Positions 34,267 to 43,919 are shown, numbered from the stretch's first letter. The stretch is DNA of 64,000 nt from Amycolatopsis thermoflava N1165 (GCF_000473265.1 NZ_KI421511.1:733731-797730), one strand, 5' to 3'. The notes: a model not told the origin generated them from the sequence alone. Made by a program: numbers and translations.

Positions 34267-35304
34267 GTGCCTCCACTCGTCGCTCAGCTCGCCGCCAGCC
34301 CAGCAGGACGACGCGTCCTGCGACGAGCCCTGCTGGTCGTCGTCGGGTTACCGCTGGCGGCTGTGTGCCTGCTGGCGCTGAGCCTGCTGAGCGAGCCCGA
34401 CGCCGACGCCCACTCACTCGCGGGCGTCACCTGCGCTCCGGCCGGTGCGAGCCCCGGCCGGGTGGGGCAGTGGGACGAGGAGCAGATGGGCAACGCCGCG
34501 ACGATCGTCTCGGTCGGACGGCAGCAGCAGGTGCCGGAGCAGGCGCTGGTGGTGGCGCTGATGGCAGCCATGACCGAATCCCGGCTGCGTAACCTCTCCT
34601 ACGGCGACCGGGACAGCGTCGGGCTGTTCCAGATGCGCCCGTCGCAGGGCTGGGGCAGTCGCGAGCAGCTTACCGATCCGGTCTACGCCGCGGGCAAGTT
34701 CTATTCGGTGCTGCTCGCGGTGCCGAACTGGCTGGGCATGCCGCCGGGCAACGCCGCCCAAGCGGTGGAGCGCAGCGCCTTTCCCGACCGCTACGCCACT
34801 TTCGAGGACGACGCCCGCCACGTGCTCGGCGCGCTCGCGGGGGTGAGCTGCGACGACTGGATGCGGGGCAACGACCGCGCCGAGCCGGTGGTCTCGGCTG
34901 CGCTGAGCCAGCTCGGCGTGCCCTACGCGTGGGGCGGCGGCACCGCCCAAGGCCCGTCGCCGGGCATCGGGGCGGATGCCGGCGTCACCGGGTTCGACTG
35001 CTCCGGGTTGGCGCTCTACGCCTACGCCCAAGTCGGCGTCGCAGTACCGCACCAGACACAGGCGATCTGGGCGGCCTTCCAGCCTGCGATCAGCGATCCG
35101 TCGCGCGTGGAGCGCGGAGACCTGGTTCTGCTGTCGGCCAACAGCGAACCCGGCGGGATCCACCACGTCGGCATCTACCTGGGGGACGGACGCGTGGTGC
35201 ACGCGCCGGAAAGCGGCGGGGTGGTGAGCGTCGTCGACGACATCTGGAAACCAGGTTCCTACTGGGCTCGGCAGTTCGTCGGCGCCGTCCGGCCAGGAAC
35301 TTGA
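34267..35304 (+). CDS. Bifunctional SLT-like + NlpC/P60 cell-wall hydrolase (VirB1-like)
   Basis: The 345-residue protein starts at GTG 34267. A membrane anchor (ALLVVVGLPLAAVCLLALSL) is followed by a lytic-transglycosylase-like domain (~70-195) with Glu104 in MTESRLRN and GLFQMRPSQGWG. A C-terminal NlpC/P60 peptidase domain (~205-340) has nucleophile Cys245 (GFDCSGLALY) and His300 (IHHVGIYLGDG). It should open the peptidoglycan for the mating channel, as do VirB1/TcpG proteins. Confidence 0.9.
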   Translation: MPPLVAQLAASPAGRRVLRRALLVVVGLPLAAVCLLALSLLSEPDADAHSLAGVTCAPAGASPGRVGQWDEEQMGNAATIVSVGRQQQVPEQALVVALMAAMTESRLRNLSYGDRDSVGLFQMRPSQGWGSREQLTDPVYAAGKFYSVLLAVPNWLGMPPGNAAQAVERSAFPDRYATFEDDARHVLGALAGVSCDDWMRGNDRAEPVVSAALSQLGVPYAWGGGTAQGPSPGIGADAGVTGFDCSGLALYAYAQVGVAVPHQTQAIWAAFQPAISDPSRVERGDLVLLSANSEPGGIHHVGIYLGDGRVVHAPESGGVVSVVDDIWKPGSYWARQFVGAVRPGT

Positions 35305-35323
35305 CCACGACAGAGGGGGAGTG

Positions 35324-36208
35324 ATGAAGGCGTATCGACCGGAATTGAGCTGGCAGCATGCCGAATCCGGGCTGGTGCTGCGCAGCGACGACCGGCGGAT
35401 CGACGTCCCAGCCGCGCTGGCCACCCATCTGGCCGCCGCGATCGACGATCCACGTGATCCTGCCCAGGATCTGCTCATCGCGGACGATCTGCTGCGGCGG
35501 CGCGCCAACTCGTTGCGCGCTTGCGCCCGCCGGCTGACCAGCGAGATCAGCACGTGTGGAGATCGCGTCTCCGACCTCGCCCGGCAGGGGATCGAACACC
35601 GGTGGCGCGGGCGCCGCAACGTCCGGCACCAGCTCGCTGATGCGAAGGCAGAGTTCCGGCGCCTGCTTGCCGAGGCCGAGCACACCAGCGACGAGCTGCA
35701 CCGCACGTCCGGGTTGATAGACGCGGTGCGGCGCCTAGTCCTCGACCTCGACCACGACGAGGGATTGCTGGGCGAAGCAGCCCGTGGCTGGCGACGACCG
35801 TCCACACAACCGGCCTGGGTCACCACCTTCAACAGTGAGGAAGAGTTCCTGGCCGCCGACCCGCGCCGGGCCACCAGAGCGGTATGGGGCGGCACCATCG
35901 CCGACGCCGAGTACTTCGGAGACGGATGGCGCCGCGACGACGACGAACCGCTACCGGAGCTGGAGCCTCCCGCGCTCACCGGCCCCTGGCAGCTCAACTA
36001 TCTCCCGCGCACCGGCGAGATCTATGCCCTCCGCCGATGCGACCACCTCCCGGAGCAGGTGTGGTTGCTCGCCGACCACGCCGACGATCCCAGCCGGACC
36101 AGGAGCCTTTTGAGCAGCCTCGGAAACCGGCGACGGGAACCCAACTCGCTGCTGTTGGTCGCCACCACCATGCACGCCGCGTTCTGCCCAGCCAGTCGGC
36201 GCGATTGA
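35324..36208 (+). CDS. Unknown protein at end of conjugation operon
   Basis: ATG 35324 with GAGGGGGA upstream gives 294 residues. It has an Arg-rich helical middle (LLIADDLLRRRANSLRACAR, then LADAKAEFRRLLAEAEHTSD). A C-terminal part follows with GPWQLNYLPRTGEIYALRRC and EQVWLLADHADD. No membrane segment or known domain is seen. It follows the NlpC/P60 gene by 19 bases and seems to close the operon, so a transfer-linked role is likely but not shown. Confidence 0.65.
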   Translation: MKAYRPELSWQHAESGLVLRSDDRRIDVPAALATHLAAAIDDPRDPAQDLLIADDLLRRRANSLRACARRLTSEISTCGDRVSDLARQGIEHRWRGRRNVRHQLADAKAEFRRLLAEAEHTSDELHRTSGLIDAVRRLVLDLDHDEGLLGEAARGWRRPSTQPAWVTTFNSEEEFLAADPRRATRAVWGGTIADAEYFGDGWRRDDDEPLPELEPPALTGPWQLNYLPRTGEIYALRRCDHLPEQVWLLADHADDPSRTRSLLSSLGNRRREPNSLLLVATTMHAAFCPASRRD

Positions 36209-36516
36209 CCCCGGGCCCGCTGCCCAGTGGAGAGGAGGTGATGCCGCCATGTCCCGTGACCAGCGCGACCGCTCAGGCTAGGAGATCTCCGCCGGTGGCC
36301 GGCCTTGGTGTCGCCGCGGCCCGGTGACCCCAGCGGGCGCGTGGCACGCGCAGGACGTGCCACTCCACGGTGACCGCCGTTCCACCGCGTGATCTCGAGG
36401 TCGCGCTGGTCACAACTGAACCATCGAGCAAATCGCTCCGCTCAACCACTTTTGGCGCTCTCTCGCGTGCGTGTGCCTCCCCACGCGCCGTCCACACCCG
36501 CTTCCTGGGAGGCCCC
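36209..36516. other. 308-bp gap after the conjugation operon
   Basis: No gene is supported. It contains GAGGAGGTGATGCC (near 36232), a good ribosome site before a short frame that soon loses coding character, and an imperfect inverted repeat around GTGGCACGCGCAGGACGTGCCAC (near 36341). It probably holds the end of the operon and the promoter of the secreted hydrolase. Confidence 0.35.
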
Positions 36517-37551
36517 ATGCCCACGTTCACCCGCCTATGCCGAGCTGCTGCGGCCTGCGCCCTGGCGCTCGCCACACTCGCCGCGCCCGCCCACGCCTCA
36601 CCGGCACCGACCTCCCCCTGCCGCGAGGTCACCCTGCCGGTCTCACTCACTGATGGCTCACCCGCCCAGCTCGCCGGAACTCTGTGCGTCCCCGAGGGCG
36701 CCGACCGTGTCGCGGTTCTCATCCCGGGCATCACCTACGACCGCCACTACTGGGATTTCCCTTACCAGACCGACATCTACTCCTTCACCCGCCACGCCAA
36801 CGAGGCCGGACTCGCGACCCTGGCCCTGGACAAGCTCGGCACCGGACGATCCACCCATCCACCGTCCACACAGGTCACCCTGCCGAACCAGATCGCCACG
36901 GTGCACCAGACGGTGCAGGCCCTACGCACCGGTGCGCTCGGCCCGATCTTCACCAAGGTCGCGCTGGTCGGGCACTCCTACGGCAGCATCATCGCCTACG
37001 CCCTTGCCGGCACCCATCCCCGTGACGTCGACGCCCTGGTCACCACCGGTGTCACGCACACCCCGAACCTGGTCACCATCGTCGCGCAGGTCTTCCTGCA
37101 CCCGCAACCCGCCATGCTCGACCCCAAGTTCGCCCCGCTCGGCCTCGACGCCGGCTACATCACCACCCAACGGGGGCGCAAAGCCATCTTCTACGACCCT
37201 CGAACCTCCGATCCCGCCGTGATCGCCCGCGACAACGAGCTACGCGACCTCTACACCCTCGGCGACCTGGCCACCTACCTCAAGGAACTGGCCCTGACCT
37301 CGTCGCGCGGCTACAACGGCCCCGTCTACGTCGTCAATGGTGGCGCCGACCAGCTCATGTGCGGGGCAGTCCCGCCGATGGGTGCGCCCTGCAGCAGCGG
37401 AAACGAGCTCGCCGACCACGAGAAGCCGCTCTACGGCCCGGAAGCCACCGTCGACGGCGCGATCATCCCGGACACCGGGCACGACCTGACGTTGTCCACC
37501 ACCGCACCCGACACGGCGCAGAACATCCTCGACTGGCTCAACCGCCACTGA
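36517..37551 (+). CDS. Secreted alpha/beta hydrolase
   Basis: ATG 36517 (GGGAGG upstream) begins a signal peptide (CRRAAAACALALATLAAPAHA-type, cleavage after AHA near residue 27). The mature ~317 residues form an alpha/beta hydrolase: oxyanion region LIPGITYDRHYWDFP, nucleophile Ser in GHSYGS (~166) and catalytic His in DTGHDLTLS near the end. Two further cysteines (LMCGAVPPMGAPCSS) may form a disulfide outside the cell. Likely an esterase or lipase-like enzyme; the substrate is unknown. Confidence 0.85.
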   Translation: MPTFTRLCRAAAACALALATLAAPAHASPAPTSPCREVTLPVSLTDGSPAQLAGTLCVPEGADRVAVLIPGITYDRHYWDFPYQTDIYSFTRHANEAGLATLALDKLGTGRSTHPPSTQVTLPNQIATVHQTVQALRTGALGPIFTKVALVGHSYGSIIAYALAGTHPRDVDALVTTGVTHTPNLVTIVAQVFLHPQPAMLDPKFAPLGLDAGYITTQRGRKAIFYDPRTSDPAVIARDNELRDLYTLGDLATYLKELALTSSRGYNGPVYVVNGGADQLMCGAVPPMGAPCSSGNELADHEKPLYGPEATVDGAIIPDTGHDLTLSTTAPDTAQNILDWLNRH

Positions 37552-37658
37552 GAAGACCCCGGTCTGACCGGGCCGTGATCTGACGACGAAAGGAGCAACC
37601 GCAAGGAAAAGTCAGCGAACACCTTTGCACACCTTGATTATCTACATTGGAGGAAAAA

Positions 37659-38036
37659 GTGACTTTGACACGAAGCAGAAAAGCCGCTGTGGCGACGCTT
37701 CTGGCCACCTCGGCAGTACTGGGCGGCGCCGCCACCGCCACGGCCGCTGCGCCGGATCACACCAGCAGCGACACCACCCGCATCGCCGCCTGCGCAGCCC
37801 GGCCCGGACCGGCCTACGTCGCCGGGGACCGGGTAAACCTGCGCAGCGGACCGGGCACCGGGTACCGGATCCTCGGCACCTACAACTGCGGCCAGCAGGT
37901 CAGCCTGCTCTGCTGGGCCACCCCGGGTCAGCACCCGGGCTGGTGGTACCTGCAGATCTGGGATGGCCCGACGGGCTACATGCGCGCCGACTACGTCGCC
38001 AACACCGGGCTCGGCCCCGGCCCCTGCCCGGCCTGA
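37659..38036 (+). CDS. Secreted SH3-domain protein
   Basis: GTG 37659 has GGAGGA five bases upstream. A Sec signal (KAAVATLLATSAVLGGAATA) precedes one bacterial SH3-like domain (VAGDRVNLRSGPGTGYRILG, ending GPTGYMRADYV). Cysteines in the mature part (IAACAARP, TYNCGQQ, LLCW, GPCPA) suggest disulfides. Such ~125-residue proteins are common in actinomycetes and are thought to bind the cell wall. It stands alone between two unrelated genes. Confidence 0.85.
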   Translation: MTLTRSRKAAVATLLATSAVLGGAATATAAAPDHTSSDTTRIAACAARPGPAYVAGDRVNLRSGPGTGYRILGTYNCGQQVSLLCWATPGQHPGWWYLQIWDGPTGYMRADYVANTGLGPGPCPA

Positions 38037-38135
38037 CCACCACCCGGACCGCTTCCCTCATCGCGGTCCCGCACATCCCGGTGCGCCAGCTCCCCGCGCA
38101 CCGGCCCCAGCCCGAGATACGACAGGGGAGCGCCC

Positions 38136-39305
38136 GTGTCACCATCCACCACCGCTACGCAAGCCGTCTCCCGCCGGATCCACCTGGTCGGCAGCCTGCC
38201 GCCCGAGGTCGCACCCGATCCGTATGCGGCGATGCGCTGGCAACTCGACCACGCGGACCTGGCTCTCCTCACCGCTCTGCCGGCCGACCGCGATCCGAAC
38301 TGGATCATCAGCTATCTGCGCAGACTCAATACGGTGCCGGGATTGCAGCAGGTCCTGCATGGAGAATTCGCGCGGTACGACGAGTCCATCGCGTATCGCA
38401 CAGTCCCGGGACAGGGGCTGGATGCTCGCGACCTCGCGCTCGGTCGCCTCGCTGAGGTCGAGGAGGCGATGGCTGCTCGGCGCAGGCTCGCCCAGGAGTG
38501 CGGACGCACGCTGCCACCGCACCAGGTCAGCATTCCCGCTCCATTGGACCTGGCGATGTTCGTCTTCGGCGTCCCGGCCGCTGCGATGGGCCTGTTACCT
38601 GCTCGAGCATCCTTGGCAGCCTTTCGCGCGGCGCTCACCCACCTGCCGCTCTTCGCGGCGGCGGTCGCCGAGGAGATCCAGCAGATCCACCGCTGCTGGG
38701 GGCATGAAGTCGCGTTCCAGATCGAGTCACCGGCCGTCTGCGTCGCCTATGACCGATCGCCAAGGGGGTTCCGGCCACTCGTCACGCGCTACCTCGTGCG
38801 CGCCACCACCCGGTTGCTGGCGGCGATCCCAGCCGACGCGGCCTTGACCTTCCACATCTGGTGCCACGGCGACCTGAACAACGAGCCCATCGCCGATCCG
38901 GGCAGCCTCGTCCCGATGGTCACCTTCGTCAACCGGCTGTCGAGCACTCTTCGGGCGGCCGGACGCGCTATCGCCATCCCACCGTTCCACGCGGCGCTGG
39001 CAGACGGCGCCAGCCCGCCACCGTTAGATCCAGGTTTCTACGAACCGCTTCGCGAACTGGACAAGGACGTGCCACTCATCGTGGGCCTGATCGACGAACA
39101 GCACCCGTCGCGAGCTTCGGTCGCGCTACGTCTGGTTGAGCGGGCACTCGCCCGGCCGGTCGTCGCCGTTTCCGCACCCTGCGGCTTGGGCCGGCGAAGC
39201 CCAGCGCGCGCCGAGGCCAACATGCACCTTGCACGGAGGCTGGCGGAAAGCGAGTTCCGTTCGCCCAGAATCACCCCGCTCGACGGGGTCGCTGAGGACG
39301 TGTAG
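38136..39305 (+). CDS. MetE/UROD-superfamily TIM-barrel protein
   Basis: The 389-residue protein (GTG 38136) starts IHLVGSLPPE and has features of the C-terminal barrel of cobalamin-independent methionine synthase. These are FHIWCHGDLNNEP, where MetE has its zinc His-x-Cys, and SAPCGLGRRSPARAEANM, where MetE has its last zinc Cys. His and Cys are spaced one residue wider than in MetE. It is too short to include the MetE N-terminal barrel, so it may be a methyltransferase acting on another donor. The assignment to superfamily is moderate. Confidence 0.65.
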   Translation: MSPSTTATQAVSRRIHLVGSLPPEVAPDPYAAMRWQLDHADLALLTALPADRDPNWIISYLRRLNTVPGLQQVLHGEFARYDESIAYRTVPGQGLDARDLALGRLAEVEEAMAARRRLAQECGRTLPPHQVSIPAPLDLAMFVFGVPAAAMGLLPARASLAAFRAALTHLPLFAAAVAEEIQQIHRCWGHEVAFQIESPAVCVAYDRSPRGFRPLVTRYLVRATTRLLAAIPADAALTFHIWCHGDLNNEPIADPGSLVPMVTFVNRLSSTLRAAGRAIAIPPFHAALADGASPPPLDPGFYEPLRELDKDVPLIVGLIDEQHPSRASVALRLVERALARPVVAVSAPCGLGRRSPARAEANMHLARRLAESEFRSPRITPLDGVAEDV

Positions 39306-40159
39306 GCACGGCGAGCGTTCACAGCCGTCGCCCCGTGGCTTACAGCGCCTCGTCCTACCATGGTGGTGCCGGTGACGTGGCGGGACTTGTCGGAGGCCAG
39401 GTAGAGGACGGCGTTGCTGATGTCCGCCACATCGAGCCATGGGATCGGCAGCGCGTTGAGCGCCTTCATGCCGACGGCGGCCTGCTCCCGGGTCGCGCCG
39501 TCGATGCCGCCGAGGAACAGCTTCCAGGACGCCTCGTTCACCACCATCGGGGTGTCCACAGTGGCCGGATGGACGGAGTTGACGCGGATGTGGTGCGGCG
39601 CCAGCTCGATCGCGAGCACCCGCATCAGCCCGGTGACGCCGTGTTTGGCGGCGGTGTAGTGGGCCAGGTTGGGGAAGCCGATCAGGCCGGCGATCAAGCT
39701 GGTCAGGATGATCGAGCCGCCGCGGCCGCGTTCCACCATGGACGGTGCCGTTGCCCGGACCGTCTTCCACACGCCGGTGAGGTTGATGTCGAGGACGTCG
39801 TGCCACATCTGCTCGGTGAGCTCCAAGGCGGATCCGAAGCTCGCGATGCCGGCGTTGGCGCAGACGACGTCGATGCCGCCGAAGCGGGACAGCCCTTCCT
39901 CGACAACCCGTTCCAGGGCGCCAAGATCCCGGACGTCGGCCTGCCGCGCCAGCACCCGCCCGCCGAGTTCCTCGACGCGCTTGCCGGTTTCGGCCAGGTC
40001 CGCGTCGGTCGCCCCGTCGTAGGGCGTGGTGCCGACGCTCTCACACAGGTCGACGGCGATGATGTCCGCGCCTTCCCCGGCCAGGCGCAGCGCGTGCGCG
40101 CGTCCCTGGCCGCGGGCGGCTCCGGTGATGAAGGCGACTTTGCCTTCGGCTCGCTTCAT
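39038..40159 (-). CDS. Mycofactocin-type SDR with replaced C-terminus
   Basis: From ATG 40159 the protein opens KRAEGKVAFITGAARGQGRA with an extended insert after IAVDLC, the pattern of mycofactocin-coupled SDRs that keep their NAD tightly bound. CANAG, LTSLIAG and YTAAKHG (Tyr-x3-Lys) are present. The match stops at VTGTTMV (about 39357), where the family should end with a few more residues. Instead the frame runs ~105 codons into the complement of the MetE-like gene before a stop. The 3' end was evidently replaced; the enzyme core is complete, so activity may remain. Confidence 0.7.
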   Translation of the reverse strand: MKRAEGKVAFITGAARGQGRAHALRLAGEGADIIAVDLCESVGTTPYDGATDADLAETGKRVEELGGRVLARQADVRDLGALERVVEEGLSRFGGIDVVCANAGIASFGSALELTEQMWHDVLDINLTGVWKTVRATAPSMVERGRGGSIILTSLIAGLIGFPNLAHYTAAKHGVTGLMRVLAIELAPHHIRVNSVHPATVDTPMVVNEASWKLFLGGIDGATREQAAVGMKALNALPIPWLDVADISNAVLYLASDKSRHVTGTTMVGRGAVSHGATAVNARRAYTSSATPSSGVILGERNSLSASLRARCMLASARAGLRRPKPQGAETATTGRASARSTRRSATEARDGCCSSIRPTMSGTSLSSSRSGS

Positions 40160-40218
40160 GGATGTCCTCCACGGATCGGGGTGACCGTCAGCGTGCCCGC
40201 GACGCCGCGCGGTGTCTT

Positions 40219-40254
40219 CGGTCAACCGGTCAACCGCGGGGCGCCCGGTTGACC
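40219..40254. promoter_or_regulatory. GGTCAACC repeats between SDR and pucR-type genes
   Basis: CGGTCAACCGGTCAACCG (40219-40236) holds two direct copies of GGTCAACC, and CCGGTTGACC (40245-40254) is an inverted copy. They lie in the 117-bp divergent gap, suited to control of both genes by the PucR-type protein. Confidence 0.55.
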
Positions 40255-40276
40255 ATCTGGCGGATACGCTGAGGCC

Positions 40277-41479
40277 ATGTCCGCGGCGACCGACGACGCG
40301 ATCCGCGCGGCCACCAGGCATGTGGCGGCGGCGATGCTGCCCGACCTGACCGCGATCGCCGACGGCACGGTCGCCCACATCGCGGCGGGCATGCCCGAGC
40401 TGGCCGAGCGCGACGCGCTGGACCTGGCCCGCGCGACCGCCTTCGCCAACAGCGAGGCGCTGCTGCACGCCCTCGTCCGCGGTGACCAGCCGAAGGACGT
40501 GACCACCTCGCCCGAGGTGGTGCGCTCGACACGGTCGATGGTGCAGCACGGGCTCAGCCACGACGCGGTGATGCGCGGCTACCGGCTCGGCATCACCTAC
40601 TGGTGCACGCGTTGGGGGCGGGCGGTCGAGGCGCACTGTCCCGACGTGGCGCTGGCGGTGCCGGTCGTCAACCAGGGCACGACGTTCCTGTTGTCCTGGC
40701 TGGAACTGGTCAGCGACCGGCTCAGCGCCGAGTACCGTGACGAGGCCGAGCGGCTGGCCAGGGACGGTTCGCTGGAACGCGCCGAGTTCGTGCGCCGCGT
40801 CCTCGCGGGGGAGACCGACGTCGCGGAGGTCCGGCTGCGGCTGGGGTACGACCTCACCGGCAGCCACGTCGCGCTGGTCCTGAAGAATCCGCGGGAGGGC
40901 AAGCGCCATCCGCTGGAATCGACCGCACGGACGCTGGCCGCCTCATTGACCGCCGCGGCGCCGCTGGTGGTGCGGGTGGATGTGGACACCACGTGGTGCT
41001 GGGTGCCGACGCGCGACGCCGCACGGCTGCCGTCGGCGGGCGCGCCGGTGCTGGCCGGGCAGGGGTTGCCGGCGGCGGGGCCGGAGGGGTTCCGGCGCAG
41101 CCACCGGCAGGCCCGCGAAGCGCTGCGGGTCGCGCAGCTCGCGGGCCGTCCGGCGGGCACTGTCACCCACTTCGCGGACATCGACGTGGCGGCGCTGTGC
41201 AGCACCGATCCCGGCGTCTGCCGCACGTTCGTGACCGAGACGCTGGGGCCGCTTGCCGTCGGCACCGAGGACGCCCGCCGCCTGCGCACCACGCTCGCGG
41301 TGTTCTTCGACGCCGGCGGCAATTTCCGGGCGGCGGGCGCGCGGCTCGGCGTGCACCACAACACCGTGCGGTACCGGGTGGACCAGGCGGCCGCCCTGCT
41401 CGGTCAGGCGCCAGGGGAGCACCGCCTGCGACTCGAACTCGCGCTCCACCTGGTCGACCGGCTCGGGCTGGTCAGCTGA
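40277..41479 (+). CDS. PucR/CdaR-family regulator
   Basis: The 400-residue protein has a helical sensory N-terminus (~1-160), a GGDEF-like degenerate middle (VALVLKNPREG, VDTTWCWVPTRD) and the C-terminal PucR HTH (FFDAGGNFRAAGARLGVHHN, then TVRYRVDQAAALLG). It diverges from the mycofactocin-type SDR, which it probably controls. PucR proteins usually activate catabolic genes when a substrate is present. Confidence 0.88.
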   Translation: MSAATDDAIRAATRHVAAAMLPDLTAIADGTVAHIAAGMPELAERDALDLARATAFANSEALLHALVRGDQPKDVTTSPEVVRSTRSMVQHGLSHDAVMRGYRLGITYWCTRWGRAVEAHCPDVALAVPVVNQGTTFLLSWLELVSDRLSAEYRDEAERLARDGSLERAEFVRRVLAGETDVAEVRLRLGYDLTGSHVALVLKNPREGKRHPLESTARTLAASLTAAAPLVVRVDVDTTWCWVPTRDAARLPSAGAPVLAGQGLPAAGPEGFRRSHRQAREALRVAQLAGRPAGTVTHFADIDVAALCSTDPGVCRTFVTETLGPLAVGTEDARRLRTTLAVFFDAGGNFRAAGARLGVHHNTVRYRVDQAAALLGQAPGEHRLRLELALHLVDRLGLVS

Positions 41480-42164
41480 CCGCGTCGGATGCCGCGGTCA
41501 GCCGCTTGTGCTGCTCGGGGGGACAGGTCCAGGGTGGCCGAGGCGAGCAGCGCGCCGAGCTGGGCGACCGCGCTGACGCTCTCGCCCGGTGTGTGCTGAC
41601 GCGCCGCGGCCTGGGCGACGCCTTGCGCCTGGCGCCGGGCCTGGACCGCGCCCAGCTGGCCGGCACCTACCAGGCGACGAGCGGCCTTCCGCAAGCCGAA
41701 GGGCCTCAACGCCGCGCGCACGATGACGGCGATGGGCGCGTTGTCGATCGCGATGTTCAGCGGCATCACCCTGGCCCTGATCGCGCAGGTCAGGATCGCC
41801 GAGAACCCGTGCGACCTGGCCGGCTGCGGCGATCGGGCCTGTGACTTCGGCAAGCAACGCGACCTTGTGTGCGCCAGGGATATCGAGTTGCAGTTCGCTC
41901 GATGCGGCAGCACCGCTCCCGGATTGGTGCCCAGCGCTGAGTGGTTGAGCAGATCGCCCTGCTTCACGGTTTCCGCCGCGTCCGCAACGGCTGTGAAGTC
42001 CGCGACGAAAACCGGGAAGCCTGCCTCAGCATCGGCTGCAACACTATCGGGCGGCGTCGGCCTGGGAATCGCCGAGTCAGTGCTCGACTAGCTTGGTGAT
42101 GGTTCGGGAAGGCGGCGGTTGCTGCTCGTGGACAGGGAACTGGCTCAGACTCTGGGCGTGCCCG
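41480..42164. other. 685-bp region of decayed minus-strand coding sequence
   Basis: No intact gene is seen. Minus-strand pieces look coding but lie in different frames: DAEAGFPVFVADFTAVADAA (near 42030), HKVALLAEVTGPIAAAGQVA (near 41860) and, at the very end, SPEQHKRLTAASDAVS before a stop at 41477. The last piece resembles the C-terminus of aldo/keto reductases (AQLGALLASATLDL before it, in another frame). I read this as remnants of one or more broken genes; identity is not certain. Confidence 0.35.
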
Positions 42165-43919
42165 TCAGTGTTCGGAGGCGTTGTCCTTGTCGTGGTCGCC
42201 CGGGATGATCGCGTCGGTGAGGGCTTGTGATGGCGCCTTCGCCCGGCCGGTGAAAGTGATCTCACCCTCGGTGTGCAGCCGTTCGACCATGTGCGGGTAG
42301 TGCAGCTCGAACGCCGGGCGCTCGGACCGGATCCGGGGCAGCTCGGTGAAGTTGTGCCGCGGCGGCGGGCACGAGGTGGCCCACTCCAGCGAGTTGCCGT
42401 AGCCCCACGGGTCGTCCACCGTGACGAGCTCGCCGTAGCGGTAGCTCTTGAACACGTTGTAGATGAACGGCAGGGTCGACGCACCCAGGATGTAGGCGCC
42501 GATGGTCGAGATCGTGTTCAGCGTGGTGAAGCCGTCGCTGGCCAGGTAGTCGGCGTAGCGGCGCGGCATGCCCTCGGCGCCCAGCCAGTGCTGCACCAGG
42601 AACGTGGCGTGGAAGCCGAGGAACGTGGTCCAGAAGTGGAGCTTGCCCAGCTTCTCGTCCAGCATCCGCCCGGTGATCTTCGGGAACCAGAAGTAGATGC
42701 CGGCGAACGTCGCGAAAGCCACGGTCCCGTACAGGACGTAGTGGAAGTGCGCCACCACGAAGTAGCTGTCCGACACGTGGAAGTCGATGGCCGGGGCGGC
42801 CAGCAGGATGCCGGTCAGACCACCGAACAGGAACGTCACCATGAACCCGACCGAGAACAGCATCGGTGACTCGAACGTGAGACGTCCCTTCCACATGGTG
42901 CCGATCCAGTTGAAGAACTTCACCCCGGTGGGCACCGCGATCAGGAAGGTCATGAAGGAGAAGAACGGCAGCAGCACGGCGCCGGTGGCGTACATGTGGT
43001 GCGCCCACACCGCGACCGACAACGCCGCGATGCCCATGGTCGCGAACACCATGCCCTTGTAGCCGAACAACGGTTTGCGGCTGAACACGGGCACGATCTC
43101 CGACACGATCCCGACGAACGGCAGCATCACGATGTAGACCTCGGGGTGGCCGAAGAACCAGAACATGTGCTGCCAGAGGATCACGCCGCCGTTGGCCGGG
43201 TCGAACACGTGCGCCCCGATGTGCCGGTCGGCCGCCAGGCCGAGCAGTGCGGCGGTCAGGATCGGGAACGCGATCAGGGTCATCACGCTCGTCACCAGGA
43301 CGTTCCACGTGAAGATCGGCATCCGGAACATCGTCATGCCCGGCGCCCGCAGGCACACGATTGTGGTGATCATGTTGACCGCGCCGAGGATGGTGCCCAG
43401 GCCGGACACGGTCAGCCCGGCGATCCACAGGTCGCCGCCCGCGCCGGGCGAATAGATCGCGCTCGACAGGGGCGTGTAGGCGAACCAGCCGAAGTCGGCG
43501 GCGCCGCCCGGGGTCAGGAAGCCGGAGACGGTGATGACGCCGCCGAACAGGAACAGCCAGTAGGACAGCGCGTTGAGGCGAGGGAACGCGACGTCCGGTG
43601 CGCCGATCTGCAGCGGCAGCACGAAGTTGGCGAACCCGAACAGGATCGGCGTCGCGTACAGCAGCAGCATCACTGTGCCGTGCATGGTGAACAGCTGGTT
43701 GTACTGCTCCTGCGACAGGAACTGCTGTCCCGGGCGCGCCAGCTCGGTGCGGATCAGCATCGCCATCGCGCCGCCCGCCATGAAGAAGGCGAACGACGTG
43801 ACCAGGTACATGATGCCGATCTGCTTGTGGTCCGTCGTGCGCAACAACCGCAGCAGCACCGAACCCTTGGGCGAGCGGCGCGCGACCGGCCGGGCGGGCG
43901 CCGAGGTGGAGGCAGTCAC
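42165..43919 (-). CDS. ctaD: Cytochrome c oxidase subunit I
   Basis: The 584-residue, 12-helix protein is the catalytic subunit of aa3-type cytochrome c oxidase, which reduces oxygen and pumps protons. Seen are the heme a ligand in FTMHGTVML, the Cu-B His-Tyr pair in [13 protein letters not shown], the HHMYATG Cu-B histidines, the K-channel region and the double heme His in [11 protein letters not shown]. Length fits actinobacterial CtaD. It is a stand-alone gene here, without ctaC/ctaE, as is common in actinomycetes with several ctaD copies. Confidence 0.96.
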   Translation of the reverse strand: MTASTSAPARPVARRSPKGSVLLRLLRTTDHKQIGIMYLVTSFAFFMAGGAMAMLIRTELARPGQQFLSQEQYNQLFTMHGTVMLLLYATPILFGFANFVLPLQIGAPDVAFPRLNALSYWLFLFGGVITVSGFLTPGGAADFGWFAYTPLSSAIYSPGAGGDLWIAGLTVSGLGTILGAVNMITTIVCLRAPGMTMFRMPIFTWNVLVTSVMTLIAFPILTAALLGLAADRHIGAHVFDPANGGVILWQHMFWFFGHPEVYIVMLPFVGIVSEIVPVFSRKPLFGYKGMVFATMGIAALSVAVWAHHMYATGAVLLPFFSFMTFLIAVPTGVKFFNWIGTMWKGRLTFESPMLFSVGFMVTFLFGGLTGILLAAPAIDFHVSDSYFVVAHFHYVLYGTVAFATFAGIYFWFPKITGRMLDEKLGKLHFWTTFLGFHATFLVQHWLGAEGMPRRYADYLASDGFTTLNTISTIGAYILGASTLPFIYNVFKSYRYGELVTVDDPWGYGNSLEWATSCPPPRHNFTELPRIRSERPAFELHYPHMVERLHTEGEITFTGRAKAPSQALTDAIIPGDHDKDNASEH

